This document shows, in pieces, positions 16,278-24,488 of a DNA stretch of 64,000 nucleotides. The stretch's first letter is position 1. Every line of letters starts with the position of its first letter. The stretch comes from a virus. The DNA is taken from IMG/VR virus record IMGVR_UViG_3300027861_000017, positions 27,136 through 91,135 of that record; one strand, 5' to 3'. The notes under the pieces are model-generated. The model saw only the letters and a program-made list of their open reading frames with translations, was not told where the DNA came from and ran no database searches. A program made the position numbers and the translations under genes.

Positions 16278-16751
16278 TCAAACATACTTACTATACATTC
16301 TCATGCCTCTAATAACTCCATGACCACCATTAAATTTAAAATAATACTGCTCATTATCATCCCTCCGTGAAAATAACTTAACATCTGGCAAATCTTTAAT
16401 CATTTCCAACAAAAATGCGTTAAGACCATGACCATCAAATTCAAGATATCCTTCTTTATCGCACTTATGACAAATCTTAACACTGAACTCTCCATGACAA
16501 ACTGGGCATGATCTTGAATCATATAGTAATTCGTAGGGAGGTAAATCAACCCATTCCCCATCCTGATCAGGCTGCCATTGAAGCGTATTTTTGATTGGAG
16601 CTTCACGGGTAACGCCCTCAACAGTATCAAGTGGGACCCTTATTATGATACACCCATTCGTAGCACAAGCCCATCCATCCATAACAAACGGGTAGTTAAA
16701 TTTAAAATCCTCATGCTTGTTGCAAAAGCTTTGTAATAAATCCTTATCCAT
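16278..16751 (-). CDS. Phage protein with zinc motif, paralogue of 18795-19388 (157 aa)
   Basis: MDKDLLQSFCNKHEDFKFNY..., a beta-rich part with GEWVDLPPYELLY, then CPVCHGEFSVKICHKCDKEG (one zinc hairpin) and FDGHGLNAFLLEMIKDLPDV. Ends GGHGVIRGMRMYS. The same blocks occur in the 197-aa gene 2.5 kb upstream, which has two zinc units. Confidence 0.75.
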   Translation of the reverse strand: MDKDLLQSFCNKHEDFKFNYPFVMDGWACATNGCIIIRVPLDTVEGVTREAPIKNTLQWQPDQDGEWVDLPPYELLYDSRSCPVCHGEFSVKICHKCDKEGYLEFDGHGLNAFLLEMIKDLPDVKLFSRRDDNEQYYFKFNGGHGVIRGMRMYSKYV

Positions 16752-16769
16752 TATTCATCTCCTTATTGT

Positions 16770-16913
16770 TTATTTTATCTCCCAATCCCCACACCCCTCC
16801 TGCCCAGCTCCAAAATACCCACCATCCTTCCCAGCTATAGAGCATGTTCCATGGCTCCATTGTATTTTGTAGAAGTTTTTGCAACTATCGCATCTTTTAA
16901 TCTCTTCACTCAT
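16770..16913 (-). CDS. Small zinc-binding protein (47 aa)
   Basis: MSEEIKRCDSCKNFYKIQW, then GTCSIAG and QEGCGDWEIK: four Cys spaced for one zinc. Start picked for the AAAAGGAT SD. Confidence 0.6.
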   Translation of the reverse strand: MSEEIKRCDSCKNFYKIQWSHGTCSIAGKDGGYFGAGQEGCGDWEIK

Positions 16914-17125
16914 ATTGATTTTATCCTTTTTACTTGAGATTCCAACAACCATCTTTCACCATCGAAAACATATCTAAATAAATATGTTGGCATAAATGGT
17001 AATTTTATTTTTTTGGATATCTCAAAATACACATCTCCTATATTAGCTTCTTTATTTTCGAATCTAAATTTATTACTAGGATATTGTTTTTGAATAAAAA
17101 ATATCTCCTTTAACCTCTTTATCAT
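16910..17125 (-). CDS. Hypothetical basic protein (71 aa)
   Basis: MIKRLKEIFFIQKQYPSNKF..., rich in Lys and aromatics, ends LESQVKRIKSI. Overlaps both neighbours by ATGA. Unrecognised. Confidence 0.55.
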   Translation of the reverse strand: MIKRLKEIFFIQKQYPSNKFRFENKEANIGDVYFEISKKIKLPFMPTYLFRYVFDGERWLLESQVKRIKSI

Positions 17126-17295
17126 TCTTCTACCTCCTTAAAACATCCATAATGAGAATTATAATCAGTATCTCTTTTTATCCACCATCCCCATTTGTCA
17201 CATGTGGTACCTACTATGCTGTCCATTATATCGGAATAATATTTACAGTTACTGCACTTCTTTTTATTGGAGGTTACAGCACTCTCTTTATTCAT
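17122..17295 (-). CDS. Small CxxC protein (57 aa)
   Basis: MNKESAVTSNKKKCSNCKYY, TTCDKWGWW, YGCFKEVEE: four Cys for a zinc ribbon, similar to other Cx2C...C proteins here. Its final codons (AAGGAGGTAGAAGA) form the SD of the next gene. Confidence 0.65.
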   Translation of the reverse strand: MNKESAVTSNKKKCSNCKYYSDIMDSIVGTTCDKWGWWIKRDTDYNSHYGCFKEVEE

Positions 17296-17584
17296 CTCTT
17301 ATCTCACTCTCATAAAGAGCTTGTTCTAGCTCCTCAACTCTATCTTCTAATTCCCTCACTCGTACAAATGCAACATCTGGTCGATGTCCAAACATCTTAG
17401 CTATATCAGCAAGCCTTTGATCTCCACCACAATATTTACAATTCTTACTGATCATATCCTCTGGATCGTCTAGGTATTCTTTGTGGGTCTTATTTAACTC
17501 GATGTATCTCCTCTCTAGACTGAGACAAGATACTACGGCTTGACGTTTACTCTCAAATAATTCTTCAAATTCTATATCGTACAT
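17288..17584 (-). CDS. Hypothetical coiled-coil protein with CxxC (98 aa)
   Basis: MYDIEFEELFESKRQAVVSC, NCKYCGGDQ at the centre, then a coiled coil VRVRELEDRVEELEQALYES ending in RDE. The end is weakly like the tail family. A GGAGGAG...CTCCTCC inverted repeat lies in the 58 bases upstream. Confidence 0.6.
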   Translation of the reverse strand: MYDIEFEELFESKRQAVVSCLSLERRYIELNKTHKEYLDDPEDMISKNCKYCGGDQRLADIAKMFGHRPDVAFVRVRELEDRVEELEQALYESEIRDE

Positions 17585-17642
17585 ATTATTTCCTTTTTTT
17601 ATTGGAGGAGGTAAGCTTTCTTTTTAATTGATACTCTCCTCC

Positions 17643-18044
17643 TTAACGGTTGGATTTTAAAACACTCAATATCCCATCAAGATCTAACCCAACATGAGCC
17701 CATCCACCTCTTTTATTTATAAGTTCAGCTACAGCCAATAAAGATTTATATTGTCCTTTGTCGAATCCATCAGGCACCACCTGGAATAGACAGAACTTAT
17801 CTTTAGTAAAAACGCTATCCACAGCCTCTGCTATGCTAAAAACTCCAGTCATCTCTTTTGTTATTACATATAAATGGAAATAACATTCCTCTTTCTGCCT
17901 GTATTCCTCTTCCTGACATTCTGGAGTCCAATCATCAACAACGGGATTAAAAAAATCTATCTTGTTGGCCTCTAAAAATGGTATTAGCTCATCTCTCCAA
18001 GTACTATTATTATATGTCCCACCTAAAAATACTTTCTTATCCAT
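17643..18044 (-). CDS. Nucleoside 2-deoxyribosyltransferase-like protein (133 aa)
   Basis: MDKKVFLGGTYNNSTWRDEL matches the start of family members (VFLGGT.. SxWR), followed by FFNPVVDDWTPECQEEE and an aliphatic TGVFSIAEAV segment carrying the usual Glu. Members swap bases between deoxynucleosides or act on modified nucleotides. Here probably nucleotide salvage or base modification. Confidence 0.75.
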   Translation of the reverse strand: MDKKVFLGGTYNNSTWRDELIPFLEANKIDFFNPVVDDWTPECQEEEYRQKEECYFHLYVITKEMTGVFSIAEAVDSVFTKDKFCLFQVVPDGFDKGQYKSLLAVAELINKRGGWAHVGLDLDGILSVLKSNR

Positions 18045-18069
18045 GTATCTTCTCCTCTATGAGTGTTTA

Positions 18070-18417
18070 TTAAACTTCCTTTTTATAGTTAAACCCGTAG
18101 TCTTTCCAATGTTCACCATCCACAACATCTTCCCAGTCTTTCACCTTCTTGACATGCCATTTTTCATCATTATTTACATCAACTGATGCAATCCCCATTA
18201 CGAAAGGATCGTTTTTTATGGTTGCGCCAACTAAATCTGGTCGGTCATCCACTACAACAGAAAGACCACAAAAATCCATAATCCCCAATTTATCTCTTGT
18301 AGCCAAGGAAACTATATCTCCAACCTCTAGCTTGTCTCCATAAGCATCAACTATGGTTGTTTTTATACCACACTCACCATGCTCACATTCCCCTGAATAT
18401 ACTCTCATCTTCTCCAT
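18070..18417 (-). CDS. Hypothetical protein, small beta-barrel look (115 aa)
   Basis: Contains YGDKLEVGDIVSLATRDKLG, a barrel-like turn, and Cys near the N-terminus (GECEHGECG). Two possible starts (18417 and 18408), both with purine-rich leaders. Function unknown. Confidence 0.55.
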   Translation of the reverse strand: MEKMRVYSGECEHGECGIKTTIVDAYGDKLEVGDIVSLATRDKLGIMDFCGLSVVVDDRPDLVGATIKNDPFVMGIASVDVNNDEKWHVKKVKDWEDVVDGEHWKDYGFNYKKEV

Positions 18418-18430
18418 ACCTTCCCCCTCA

Positions 18431-18577
18431 TCAATAAATAAACCTATTCTTCCACCACATTATAACCGCCCACCAATATTGAATCTTCCCACATATCGTT
18501 GCAGTCCAGCTATACCTATGCTCGTGATGTACAAAGTCGGAGCATGTCCAATAACCTATGCGCTTTCTTTTCTTCAT
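18431..18577 (-). CDS. Small Trp-rich protein (48 aa)
   Basis: MKKRKRIGYWTCSDFVHHEH... with KIQYWWAVIMWWKN near the end: basic N-terminus, two short aromatic stretches, may bind membrane. SD GGGGATGAGGGA. Confidence 0.55.
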   Translation of the reverse strand: MKKRKRIGYWTCSDFVHHEHRYSWTATICGKIQYWWAVIMWWKNRFIY

Positions 18578-18792
18578 TCCCTCATCCCCATTATAATTCT
18601 AACAATATCTTTACCAAAATGATCTTCTAAATCTTCTATTCCTTCTTTTAATTTATTTAATTCATACTCTATCTTCCATAAATCTTCGGCTATTGTTTTC
18701 GAAAACTCTACATCTAACTTGAAAAGTATATGGTCCTTCCATGCTTCACCATATCTATCTACTAAATAATCTTCAGCTTCTATGGAGTTCAT
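18574..18792 (-). CDS. Helical protein (72 aa)
   Basis: MNSIEAEDYLVDRYGEAWKD... mostly helix; ends VRIIMGMRE. The last 19 bases of the frame are repeated exactly at the end of the next gene upstream (GIIMGMRG), so the two genes share one 3' junction. Confidence 0.6.
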   Translation of the reverse strand: MNSIEAEDYLVDRYGEAWKDHILFKLDVEFSKTIAEDLWKIEYELNKLKEGIEDLEDHFGKDIVRIIMGMRE

Positions 18793-18794
18793 CT

Positions 18795-19388
18795 TTATCC
18801 CCTCATCCCCATTATAATCCCATGCCCACCATCAAACCTGAAATAAAAATGCTGTTTCTCATCCCTACGTGAAAATAGTTTAACTCCTGGCAGGTCTTTA
18901 ATCTTTTCTAGTAGGAGTGCATTAAGCCCATGACCATCAAATTCTATCCTTGAATAATCCACAGGGTACATATCTCCATCACCATCACACCTTCCACAAA
19001 TATCACCATCACCAGGGATAATGCCTTCACAATCACAATATTTACAATCGCATTCATAGCTGTTGAACTCTGAATCCAACTCAACATACCCGTCTCCGTC
19101 ACATTCAGGACAGATATTTATCTTACCCACACCTTGACAAGCATAGCATACCTCTTTATTGGGTAATTTGTAGGGAGGTAGATCAACCCACTCCCCTTCG
19201 ATACTTGGTTCCCATTGTAATGTTATAATGCTTCCTACTATATGAGCATAGTGCCAATCATATTGCCTTGGTATTCTTATTGCTATTTGTCCATCTGTAG
19301 CGCATATAAAATCGTCAATAATAAATAGTTCTTGAAATGGACTTGAAGCCGACTTACTGCAAAAGCTTTGTAATAGGTATTTATTCAT
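18795..19388 (-). CDS. Protein with DnaJ-type zinc domain, paralogue of 16278-16751 (197 aa)
   Basis: MNKYLLQSFCSKS..., GEWVDLPPYKLP, then two zinc units of CxxCxGxG type: CYACQGVG/CPECDGDG and CKYCDCEG/CGRCDGDG (residues ~80-145), then FDGHGLNALLLEKIKDLPGV and GGHGIIMGMRG. The zinc domain is like that of DnaJ but there is no J domain. Longer sister of the 157-aa protein. Confidence 0.75.
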   Translation of the reverse strand: MNKYLLQSFCSKSASSPFQELFIIDDFICATDGQIAIRIPRQYDWHYAHIVGSIITLQWEPSIEGEWVDLPPYKLPNKEVCYACQGVGKINICPECDGDGYVELDSEFNSYECDCKYCDCEGIIPGDGDICGRCDGDGDMYPVDYSRIEFDGHGLNALLLEKIKDLPGVKLFSRRDEKQHFYFRFDGGHGIIMGMRG

Positions 19389-19651
19389 CACTCCTCCTCT
19401 TGATCAATAATAATTACTGTCTCAAACGGTGGCATCGGTCCCATATAGTAATGCTGTCCTAGAGTAGACATTAAATCCCACATTTGCCAAGTTGACCATC
19501 CTTCCTCATCTTCTTTTTTTGGTTTATAAGTTTTCATATCCCCTAAAATACCAAGGGAACCACTAACAAATTCTTCATGCTGTTCCTTAAGTATCTTACG
19601 TCCTCTTTCTGTAAGCTTAACTTTAACGTAATGATTTATATTAAATTCCAT
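19388..19651 (-). CDS. Conserved-looking phage protein (87 aa)
   Basis: MEFNINHYVKVKLTERGRKI and LKEQHEEF, then WSTWQMWDLMSTLGQHYYMG. I recognise this as a widespread phage family of unknown function; the LTERGRKIL part looks like a winged-helix end. Confidence 0.75.
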   Translation of the reverse strand: MEFNINHYVKVKLTERGRKILKEQHEEFVSGSLGILGDMKTYKPKKEDEEGWSTWQMWDLMSTLGQHYYMGPMPPFETVIIIDQEEE

Positions 19652-20208
19652 CACTCCTCCCTCTCCTCAGCTTCAATTAGTCTTTTAGCCCATGCAAGAT
19701 ACTCGTCAATGTGTAGACGTGGATCGGCTTTTATGTCAGGTAGTCCTGGTTTATCGTCCATAATCTGCTCGATAGTTTCAGGCTTAATGGGTGGATCTAT
19801 GATCAAAACATCTTTATTCTGATCAAATGCCTTACATGCCTCTGTAAACCCATCTACGAATGAATTGAAATACAAATCCCCCTTATTAGGTATACCATAC
19901 CTAAGCCTGTCAGGGTCAATAACTCGCACTAACCTGTCTAAACCATCAGCTGTATAATCGTTATAGCTCTCCCCTAAGTCTAGATACACATTATCAATAT
20001 CTTCTGGTACCTCCCCAAACCATATAATAGCCACTCTTTTTGTTTTAGGCTCTTCTTTTACCTCTTTAAAGATATGATCTTTTTTACAATCAGCTTCTTC
20101 ACATAGCCTTGCTGCTGCTGCATCGCAATGATTACACGGTAAATCACCAACATAATACTCATGCTCAAAAACCTTCCCACCTATCTCTACTCTATCTGAT
20201 TCTTTCAT
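19651..20208 (-). CDS. Hypothetical protein (185 aa)
   Basis: N-terminal Cys set (LPCNHCDAAAARLCEEADCK) then an alpha/beta body with VAIIWFGEVPEDIDNVYLDL and a Pro-rich loop DPPIKPETIEQIM before the helix RLHIDEYLAWAKRLI. Distant sister of 22475-22930, which has the same order of parts. Confidence 0.65.
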   Translation of the reverse strand: MKESDRVEIGGKVFEHEYYVGDLPCNHCDAAAARLCEEADCKKDHIFKEVKEEPKTKRVAIIWFGEVPEDIDNVYLDLGESYNDYTADGLDRLVRVIDPDRLRYGIPNKGDLYFNSFVDGFTEACKAFDQNKDVLIIDPPIKPETIEQIMDDKPGLPDIKADPRLHIDEYLAWAKRLIEAEEREE

Positions 20209-20217
20209 ATCTCCCTC

Positions 20218-20388
20218 TTATTCCTTACTTAGTATATATTTACAAAGTGATATTATAGTTTCTTCAGTATCAGATAGAGGATCATCGGCTGATCCTAATA
20301 CACGCTTTCTTTGTCTGTATAAAACATAGCAATCCTTAAATAAAATGTTATAATGTGAATCGCTTTCATGTACTTTGTCTATTTCCAT
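20218..20388 (-). CDS. Hypothetical protein (56 aa)
   Basis: MEIDKVHESDSHYNILFKDC, RQRKRVLGSADDPLSD, TEETIISLCKYILSKE. Helical, mixed charge. SD GAGGTATAC is modest. Unrecognised. Confidence 0.55.
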   Translation of the reverse strand: MEIDKVHESDSHYNILFKDCYVLYRQRKRVLGSADDPLSDTEETIISLCKYILSKE

Positions 20389-20447
20389 GTATACCTCTTA
20401 TCTTTTTTTATTGGAGGAGAAGTTGTTCTCTATGTAGCTTTTGTCTA

Positions 20448-20528
20448 TTACTGTTTAACTACGGCAACAAAAAACCATGCTATAGCCCACACTACACCAA
20501 TAATGCATACACATTCTGGCCAACCCAT
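20448..20528 (-). CDS. Very small membrane peptide (26 aa)
   Basis: MGWPECVCIIGVVWAIAWFF then VAVVKQ: one membrane span. SD AGGAGAAACAAT at good spacing supports it; short length makes it uncertain. Confidence 0.4.
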   Translation of the reverse strand: MGWPECVCIIGVVWAIAWFFVAVVKQ

Positions 20529-20538
20529 ATTGTTTCTC

Positions 20539-20769
20539 CTATTGCGCAACCTGCCGTTGCATAAACTTCCTATACTCTTCCTGAAAGACTTCCACATCAT
20601 ACACCCCGCCATCTAACTCATACAAGGCACTCATAACATCTTCTGCCTTCTCAGATGTAGAGCTAACTTCACCCTCTATGCCCATCTCCATCATTAGTTC
20701 GTTTATTGCCATGTATAGATATATTAGTTTTTCTCTGCTTATTTTACTATCTGGTAATCTTGGATGCAT
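20539..20769 (-). CDS. Hypothetical protein (76 aa)
   Basis: MHPRLPDSKISREKLIYLYM, helical, ending FQEEYRKFMQRQVAQ. No family recognised. SD GGAGGGTAAAAT. Confidence 0.6.
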   Translation of the reverse strand: MHPRLPDSKISREKLIYLYMAINELMMEMGIEGEVSSTSEKAEDVMSALYELDGGVYDVEVFQEEYRKFMQRQVAQ

Positions 20770-20780
20770 ATTTTACCCTC

Positions 20781-21245
20781 CTAACTATTATCAACCAACA
20801 TTTTCAATACCTTCTTCATCTTGTCATCTTGTAGCGCATTTTTTATTAAAGATATTGTTTCCAATAACCCTTCCATTCTATAGGTATTAATACCTTCTAG
20901 GGCTTTATTTATTTCCTGTATATCTCTTTTAAGAGGTTCTAGGCTCTCTCTAACTTTATCCACCCTTTTATACATAGATGGCATTTGGCTGTCCATCTCT
21001 TCAAACATAGCATAAGAAGACTCTAATTGCTCATCCAAGGCTTCCCTATATGCCTTTTTGATCCTTGCAGACCACCCTTTAAATATAACAACATCCTCAT
21101 CTAACGCTTCGAGGCCTGTTTCTATATCTCGTTTTGATTTTGCTATATACTGTATAACTATCTCGCCAGCTTCTACATCATCCTCAAACGATTTGAATTT
21201 ATCAGCTATTTCCTTTGGTACGTATATGTGTTCTTTTTCACCCAT
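20781..21245 (-). CDS. Coiled-coil phage protein (154 aa)
   Basis: MGEKEHIYVPKEIADKFKSF, EAGEIVIQYIAKSKRDIETG, then long helices. A type seen in phages without known function. ATG overlaps the stop of the upstream small gene (TAATG). Confidence 0.65.
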   Translation of the reverse strand: MGEKEHIYVPKEIADKFKSFEDDVEAGEIVIQYIAKSKRDIETGLEALDEDVVIFKGWSARIKKAYREALDEQLESSYAMFEEMDSQMPSMYKRVDKVRESLEPLKRDIQEINKALEGINTYRMEGLLETISLIKNALQDDKMKKVLKMLVDNS

Positions 21246-21421
21246 TATTCTTCCCCCTCTTCATCTATTAATTCTATGCCTACTAGGGATCTATTTCTAT
21301 ATGTTCCTTTCTCCCTCAACCACATCTCCATAAAATGAACCTCGGTAAAAGTTACATGCTCTTCTCCCATGCCAAACCCATCTGGAGTGCAACACCTTTC
21401 TACACATATAAATTTAATCAT
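21245..21421 (-). CDS. Hypothetical protein (58 aa)
   Basis: MIKFICVERCCTPDGFGMGE, then EVHFMEMWLREKGTYRNRSL, ends IDEEGEE. Three Cys near the start. SD AGGGGAAG. Resembles small phage proteins with a CCTP motif, no function known. Confidence 0.65.
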   Translation of the reverse strand: MIKFICVERCCTPDGFGMGEEHVTFTEVHFMEMWLREKGTYRNRSLVGIELIDEEGEE

Positions 21422-21432
21422 TATTCTTCCCC

Positions 21433-21528
21433 TTAATACAATAATAAAAACGACCTAACTCCCATTACGACCATAAGAACGCCAACACCACAAAAGGTTA
21501 TTGAAAATACAATATCCCAGAACATCAT
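21433..21528 (-). CDS. Very small membrane peptide (31 aa)
   Basis: MMFWDIVFSITFCGVGVLMV...: single hydrophobic segment. ATGA overlap with the upstream stop and SD GGAGGA support it. Confidence 0.45.
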   Translation of the reverse strand: MMFWDIVFSITFCGVGVLMVVMGVRSFLLLY

Positions 21529-21956
21529 TCCTCCTCCCCATAGTAACAATCTAGTAAGTCTTTTATATCCTCTTCATCCCATCCATCATACTCTAAAGCT
21601 AATTGAGTTTCCTGACGATCACCCTCTTCAGATTCCCACTCACAACCACCGTCCAAAAATTGAGGGCAATAGATACCACAATCTCCATTAATGCCCACTA
21701 CTTCGCATACTGACATTCCAGCCGGATAATTACCATCTATAAAAGCCATAGCGTTACCACAATTATCTACGTCTTCCATAGTACGTATAGGTTTATACCC
21801 GCCATTAGCAGCAGCTTCCCCATAACCATCATACACTTCCTTCCTAGACTCTATGGCAGTTTCTTTCAACTCTCTTATGGAAGCCTTTTCTGGGAGTTTA
21901 TCTAGGGCTATTTCCTTAGCTCTTTTATCTAATTCATTTCTAGGACTAAATGTCAT
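21525..21956 (-). CDS. Cys-containing hypothetical protein (143 aa)
   Basis: A helical N-terminus (NELDKRAKEIALDKLPEKAS), then DNCGNAMAF, VCEVVGINGDCGIYCPQFLD and GGCEWES: five Cys suggesting a metal site. Ends CYYGEEE. Confidence 0.6.
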   Translation of the reverse strand: MTFSPRNELDKRAKEIALDKLPEKASIRELKETAIESRKEVYDGYGEAAANGGYKPIRTMEDVDNCGNAMAFIDGNYPAGMSVCEVVGINGDCGIYCPQFLDGGCEWESEEGDRQETQLALEYDGWDEEDIKDLLDCYYGEEE

Positions 21957-22207
21957 TATTCTTCCCCAATCTTCATAATAAGTTCTTTAAAAGTTGGTGC
22001 TGTGGTAACACTCCATGGGAAGCCACTGACAAGTGTTACGTCACCATCATCATTCATTTCTATTTCATAGCCATCCCTTATTAGAATACCCATCTTCTTA
22101 ATCCCAGCCTCCATAATGTCAGACTCACTGCGTAACTTACTATAACCTTTCACACAATCCTTAAGACAACTATTACATATTTCAAGTTCTTCTATTTCTT
22201 CACTCAT
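21956..22207 (-). CDS. Helical CxxC protein, paralogue of next (83 aa)
   Basis: MSEEIEELEICNSCLKDCVK, then KLRSESDIMEAGIKKMGILI. The gene just upstream has the same plan (ICEICNVES, RLRSELNIIKAGIEKLNKFM), so the pair is a tandem duplication. Confidence 0.6.
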   Translation of the reverse strand: MSEEIEELEICNSCLKDCVKGYSKLRSESDIMEAGIKKMGILIRDGYEIEMNDDGDVTLVSGFPWSVTTAPTFKELIMKIGEE

Positions 22208-22482
22208 TATTCTTTCTCCCCTACCATTTCAATCAAACTTAATAATGTTGATGCAGATTCTAATTTTGTTCCAACTTCGTCTATTAAATATACATACCGT
22301 TTATTAACGAAATAATTCATCTCACACTCTATGGTTCTGTCATCAAACCCAGTCATGAATTTATTTAATTTCTCAATTCCAGCCTTTATAATATTAAGCT
22401 CGGAGCGCAACCTGTCATTCTCTTTTATGGACTCAACATTACATATCTCACATATACCGCTTAGATCTCTTTCTTCACTCAT
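22207..22482 (-). CDS. Helical CxxC protein, paralogue of previous (91 aa)
   Basis: Start MSEERDLSGICEICNVESIK after GGAGGATAATA. Shares the Cys pair and the LRSE.(N/D)I..AGI segment with 21956-22207. Function unknown. Confidence 0.6.
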   Translation of the reverse strand: MSEERDLSGICEICNVESIKENDRLRSELNIIKAGIEKLNKFMTGFDDRTIECEMNYFVNKRYVYLIDEVGTKLESASTLLSLIEMVGEKE

Positions 22483-22930
22483 TATTATCCTCCTTCTCAA
22501 ATCTTTCAAGATCATCTTCCCATGCACAATATTTATCGTAGAAATCTTCTACTGAGTTAAACCATTCTGTTCTTGGTCTCCTAGCTATTAGCTCTTCATG
22601 AGATTCTTTTTTTATTATTGGAGGGGACACATACACACATCTTAATCCGTCATCTGGATGAACATCTATGGTAACTCGATCTGGATGTATAAGATCTACA
22701 TATCCATCAATATAATATGGGTTTAATTTAACATCATCTAATGGTTTCAGTATCTTTAAATTCTTTGATAATTTAACCTTCTGGATAATCCAGTAAGCAT
22801 TTTCTAATTTCGGTTCTTCCCTATCCTCTTTCTGTTTCATTGTTGCTAATTGATCTATGCATTTCTCACACCTTCCACATGAAAAATTCCCGACACAGAT
22901 ATCCCCACTGTATTGATTTTCATCTTTCAT
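22475..22930 (-). CDS. Hypothetical protein (151 aa)
   Basis: ICVGNFSCGRCEKCIDQL at the N-terminus, then a body with YIDGYVDLIHPDRVTIDV and SPPIIKKESHEELIARRP, ending in an acidic helix. Sister of 19651-20208. Confidence 0.6.
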   Translation of the reverse strand: MKDENQYSGDICVGNFSCGRCEKCIDQLATMKQKEDREEPKLENAYWIIQKVKLSKNLKILKPLDDVKLNPYYIDGYVDLIHPDRVTIDVHPDDGLRCVYVSPPIIKKESHEELIARRPRTEWFNSVEDFYDKYCAWEDDLERFEKEDNNE

Positions 22931-22933
22931 AAT

Positions 22934-23176
22934 TTATCCCTCCCTACTATCTAGAGCTTCATCTAATTCTTCCAAGATCTCAAATATTGAACGCCTAACT
23001 CTTGGTTTATATAGTTGCTCTTTTCCCTCCATATCCGGTATAAACTGAACTATGGGTTTCCCCGCCCTCAACTGACAATCAAAAGGTTCACCATCATGGT
23101 AGGGAGTTGGCTCCGACCTATGGCCCCTACAGCCACCTCTCTCACAAAAATCTTTTTTATTACAAACATACCTCAT
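22934..23176 (-). CDS. Cys-rich protein with the conserved tail, far from the main cluster (80 aa)
   Basis: MRYVCNKKDFCERGGCRGHR, FDCQLR, then the tail RRSIFEILEELDEALDSREG. The EILEELDEA core is identical to the tails at 2.1-3.0 kb, on an unrelated Cys-rich body 20 kb away. SD GGAGGAG. Confidence 0.7.
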   Translation of the reverse strand: MRYVCNKKDFCERGGCRGHRSEPTPYHDGEPFDCQLRAGKPIVQFIPDMEGKEQLYKPRVRRSIFEILEELDEALDSREG

Positions 23177-23178
23177 AA

Positions 23179-23652
23179 TCAACTCTCCTCCGCATGATGA
23201 TCTACATCGCCATCGTTTAATCTCTTAGCTGTGTTTAAAAATATTGCCGCTAATTCATCCGAATATCCGAATCTCTTTTGATTCATTAATATGCTCTTCA
23301 TTATATTGCCATCCTTGTATCTAAAACTAGCTGACTTCCAATCACATATCATTTCTATTAGATCAATTAGGTCCATGTCTTTTATACCGTTAGGGTGATA
23401 TTCTGGATGGTGGCTGTTATGTTTGTTATGATGATTAGCTCCAACTCTTGTCTTCTCTATGTATTGTTCATGTTCATCAGATCCGTAAGCGTAGGGTTTA
23501 TGAGTGTGTTTTTCGTATTCTTCTTTTTCGGGAGATTGTAGTTTAGTCTGATCGTGCTCCTCACCCCTAGTCATCAACTTTCTTATCACAAAATTAAGGT
23601 AGTTCCTAACTGTTTCCATGTGTCTTAAAGTCCTGAATTTAGATTCTGTCAT
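23179..23652 (-). CDS. DUF5662-type protein (157 aa)
   Basis: Opens MTESKFRTLRHMETVRNYLN, then RKLMTRGEEHDQTKLQSPEK and HHNKHNSHHPEYHPNG, and MDLIDLIEMICDWKSAS. The many His/Glu/Asp in set positions match DUF5662, an HD-like family of unknown function. Likely full length. Confidence 0.8.
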   Translation of the reverse strand: MTESKFRTLRHMETVRNYLNFVIRKLMTRGEEHDQTKLQSPEKEEYEKHTHKPYAYGSDEHEQYIEKTRVGANHHNKHNSHHPEYHPNGIKDMDLIDLIEMICDWKSASFRYKDGNIMKSILMNQKRFGYSDELAAIFLNTAKRLNDGDVDHHAEES

Positions 23653-23661
23653 ATTATCTCC

Positions 23662-23949
23662 TCAAGATAAATTCCACAAATGTTTTTCGACCATTTGTTT
23701 AAACCCGTTATCATCTTTTATGTTTTTTGATAGATATTTTAAAGTATCATTTCTCCAGTAAATGTAATCTCCCTTAAATTCATACTCACCAATCAAGCAT
23801 CCCTTGATCATTAAAGTTTTCTCATATTCAAATGGAGATAAGGTATCGTACATTTCAAACTGACACTTTCTACATCGGCACAATACCCTCCATCTACCTC
23901 TCCTAATACGCTGTACTTGGGAAGTGTTGCAATATACGCATCTATTCAT
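23662..23949 (-). CDS. Zinc-ribbon protein (95 aa)
   Basis: MNRCVYCNTSQVQRIRRGRW and VLCRCRKCQFEMYD make a CxxC...CxCxxC ribbon; the rest is aromatic and basic. I preferred ATG 23949 to a GTG four codons earlier. May bind nucleic acid. Confidence 0.6.
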   Translation of the reverse strand: MNRCVYCNTSQVQRIRRGRWRVLCRCRKCQFEMYDTLSPFEYEKTLMIKGCLIGEYEFKGDYIYWRNDTLKYLSKNIKDDNGFKQMVEKHLWNLS

Positions 23950-24163
23950 CTTCCGTTTCACCCCAAACTGTTACGGATGCATGCTTCATAGCATCTATTA
24001 ATAATAATATTAGTTCTGGATCGTCTAATTCTATAGTACCGGTGACAGCCCCACCTAAATCTTTCTGTTTAATCAATATATAATCATCGCCGTCTTCTAT
24101 ATCAAATGATCCATAACAATCGTTGTAGATTGTCCATTTAGTACCCACTGTATATTCTCTCAT
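23942..24163 (-). CDS. Hypothetical beta-rich protein (73 aa)
   Basis: MREYTVGTKWTIYNDCYGSF..., beta strands with DDYILIKQKDLGG, ends VTVWGETEDE. Unrecognised. Confidence 0.6.
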   Translation of the reverse strand: MREYTVGTKWTIYNDCYGSFDIEDGDDYILIKQKDLGGAVTGTIELDDPELILLLIDAMKHASVTVWGETEDE

Positions 24164-24173
24164 ATCCCCATCC

Positions 24174-24482
24174 TTAAAAATAAGTTTCTATCCAACAAAC
24201 TTTCTTACCGGCCCAATTGCTATCTAATGGGGTGTCTGCCCAATCATACAAGTCTTCCATCGCATAATTAAAGTCAACTTGTTCAGCTTCCTCATCTTCG
24301 GCCATCCTCTCAAACTCATCTACTAAATTATCTCTCAACCATATTAGATCTTCGTCTAACCCTTTGTTAATATTAGACAATCTCTTAGCAATTGTACCAG
24401 CTAACTCCTGTACTGATATCTCGTAATCGTTTGCCTTATCCCATACGTCTGATAGGTCTAATTTGTTTATCCAGTTAGCCAT
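24174..24482 (-). CDS. Conserved phage protein of unknown function (102 aa)
   Basis: MANWINKLDLSDVWDKANDY, then VQELAGTIAKRLSN and DLYDWADTPLDSNWAGKKVC. I recognise the opening as a family seen in many phages without assigned role. Soluble, helical. Confidence 0.75.
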   Translation of the reverse strand: MANWINKLDLSDVWDKANDYEISVQELAGTIAKRLSNINKGLDEDLIWLRDNLVDEFERMAEDEEAEQVDFNYAMEDLYDWADTPLDSNWAGKKVCWIETYF

Positions 24483-24488
24483 TACATA

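Noticed and set aside
17585-17642. GGAGGAG/CTCCTCC inverted repeat as a terminator
   Set aside because: No U-run follows on either strand; both arms look like SD sequences.
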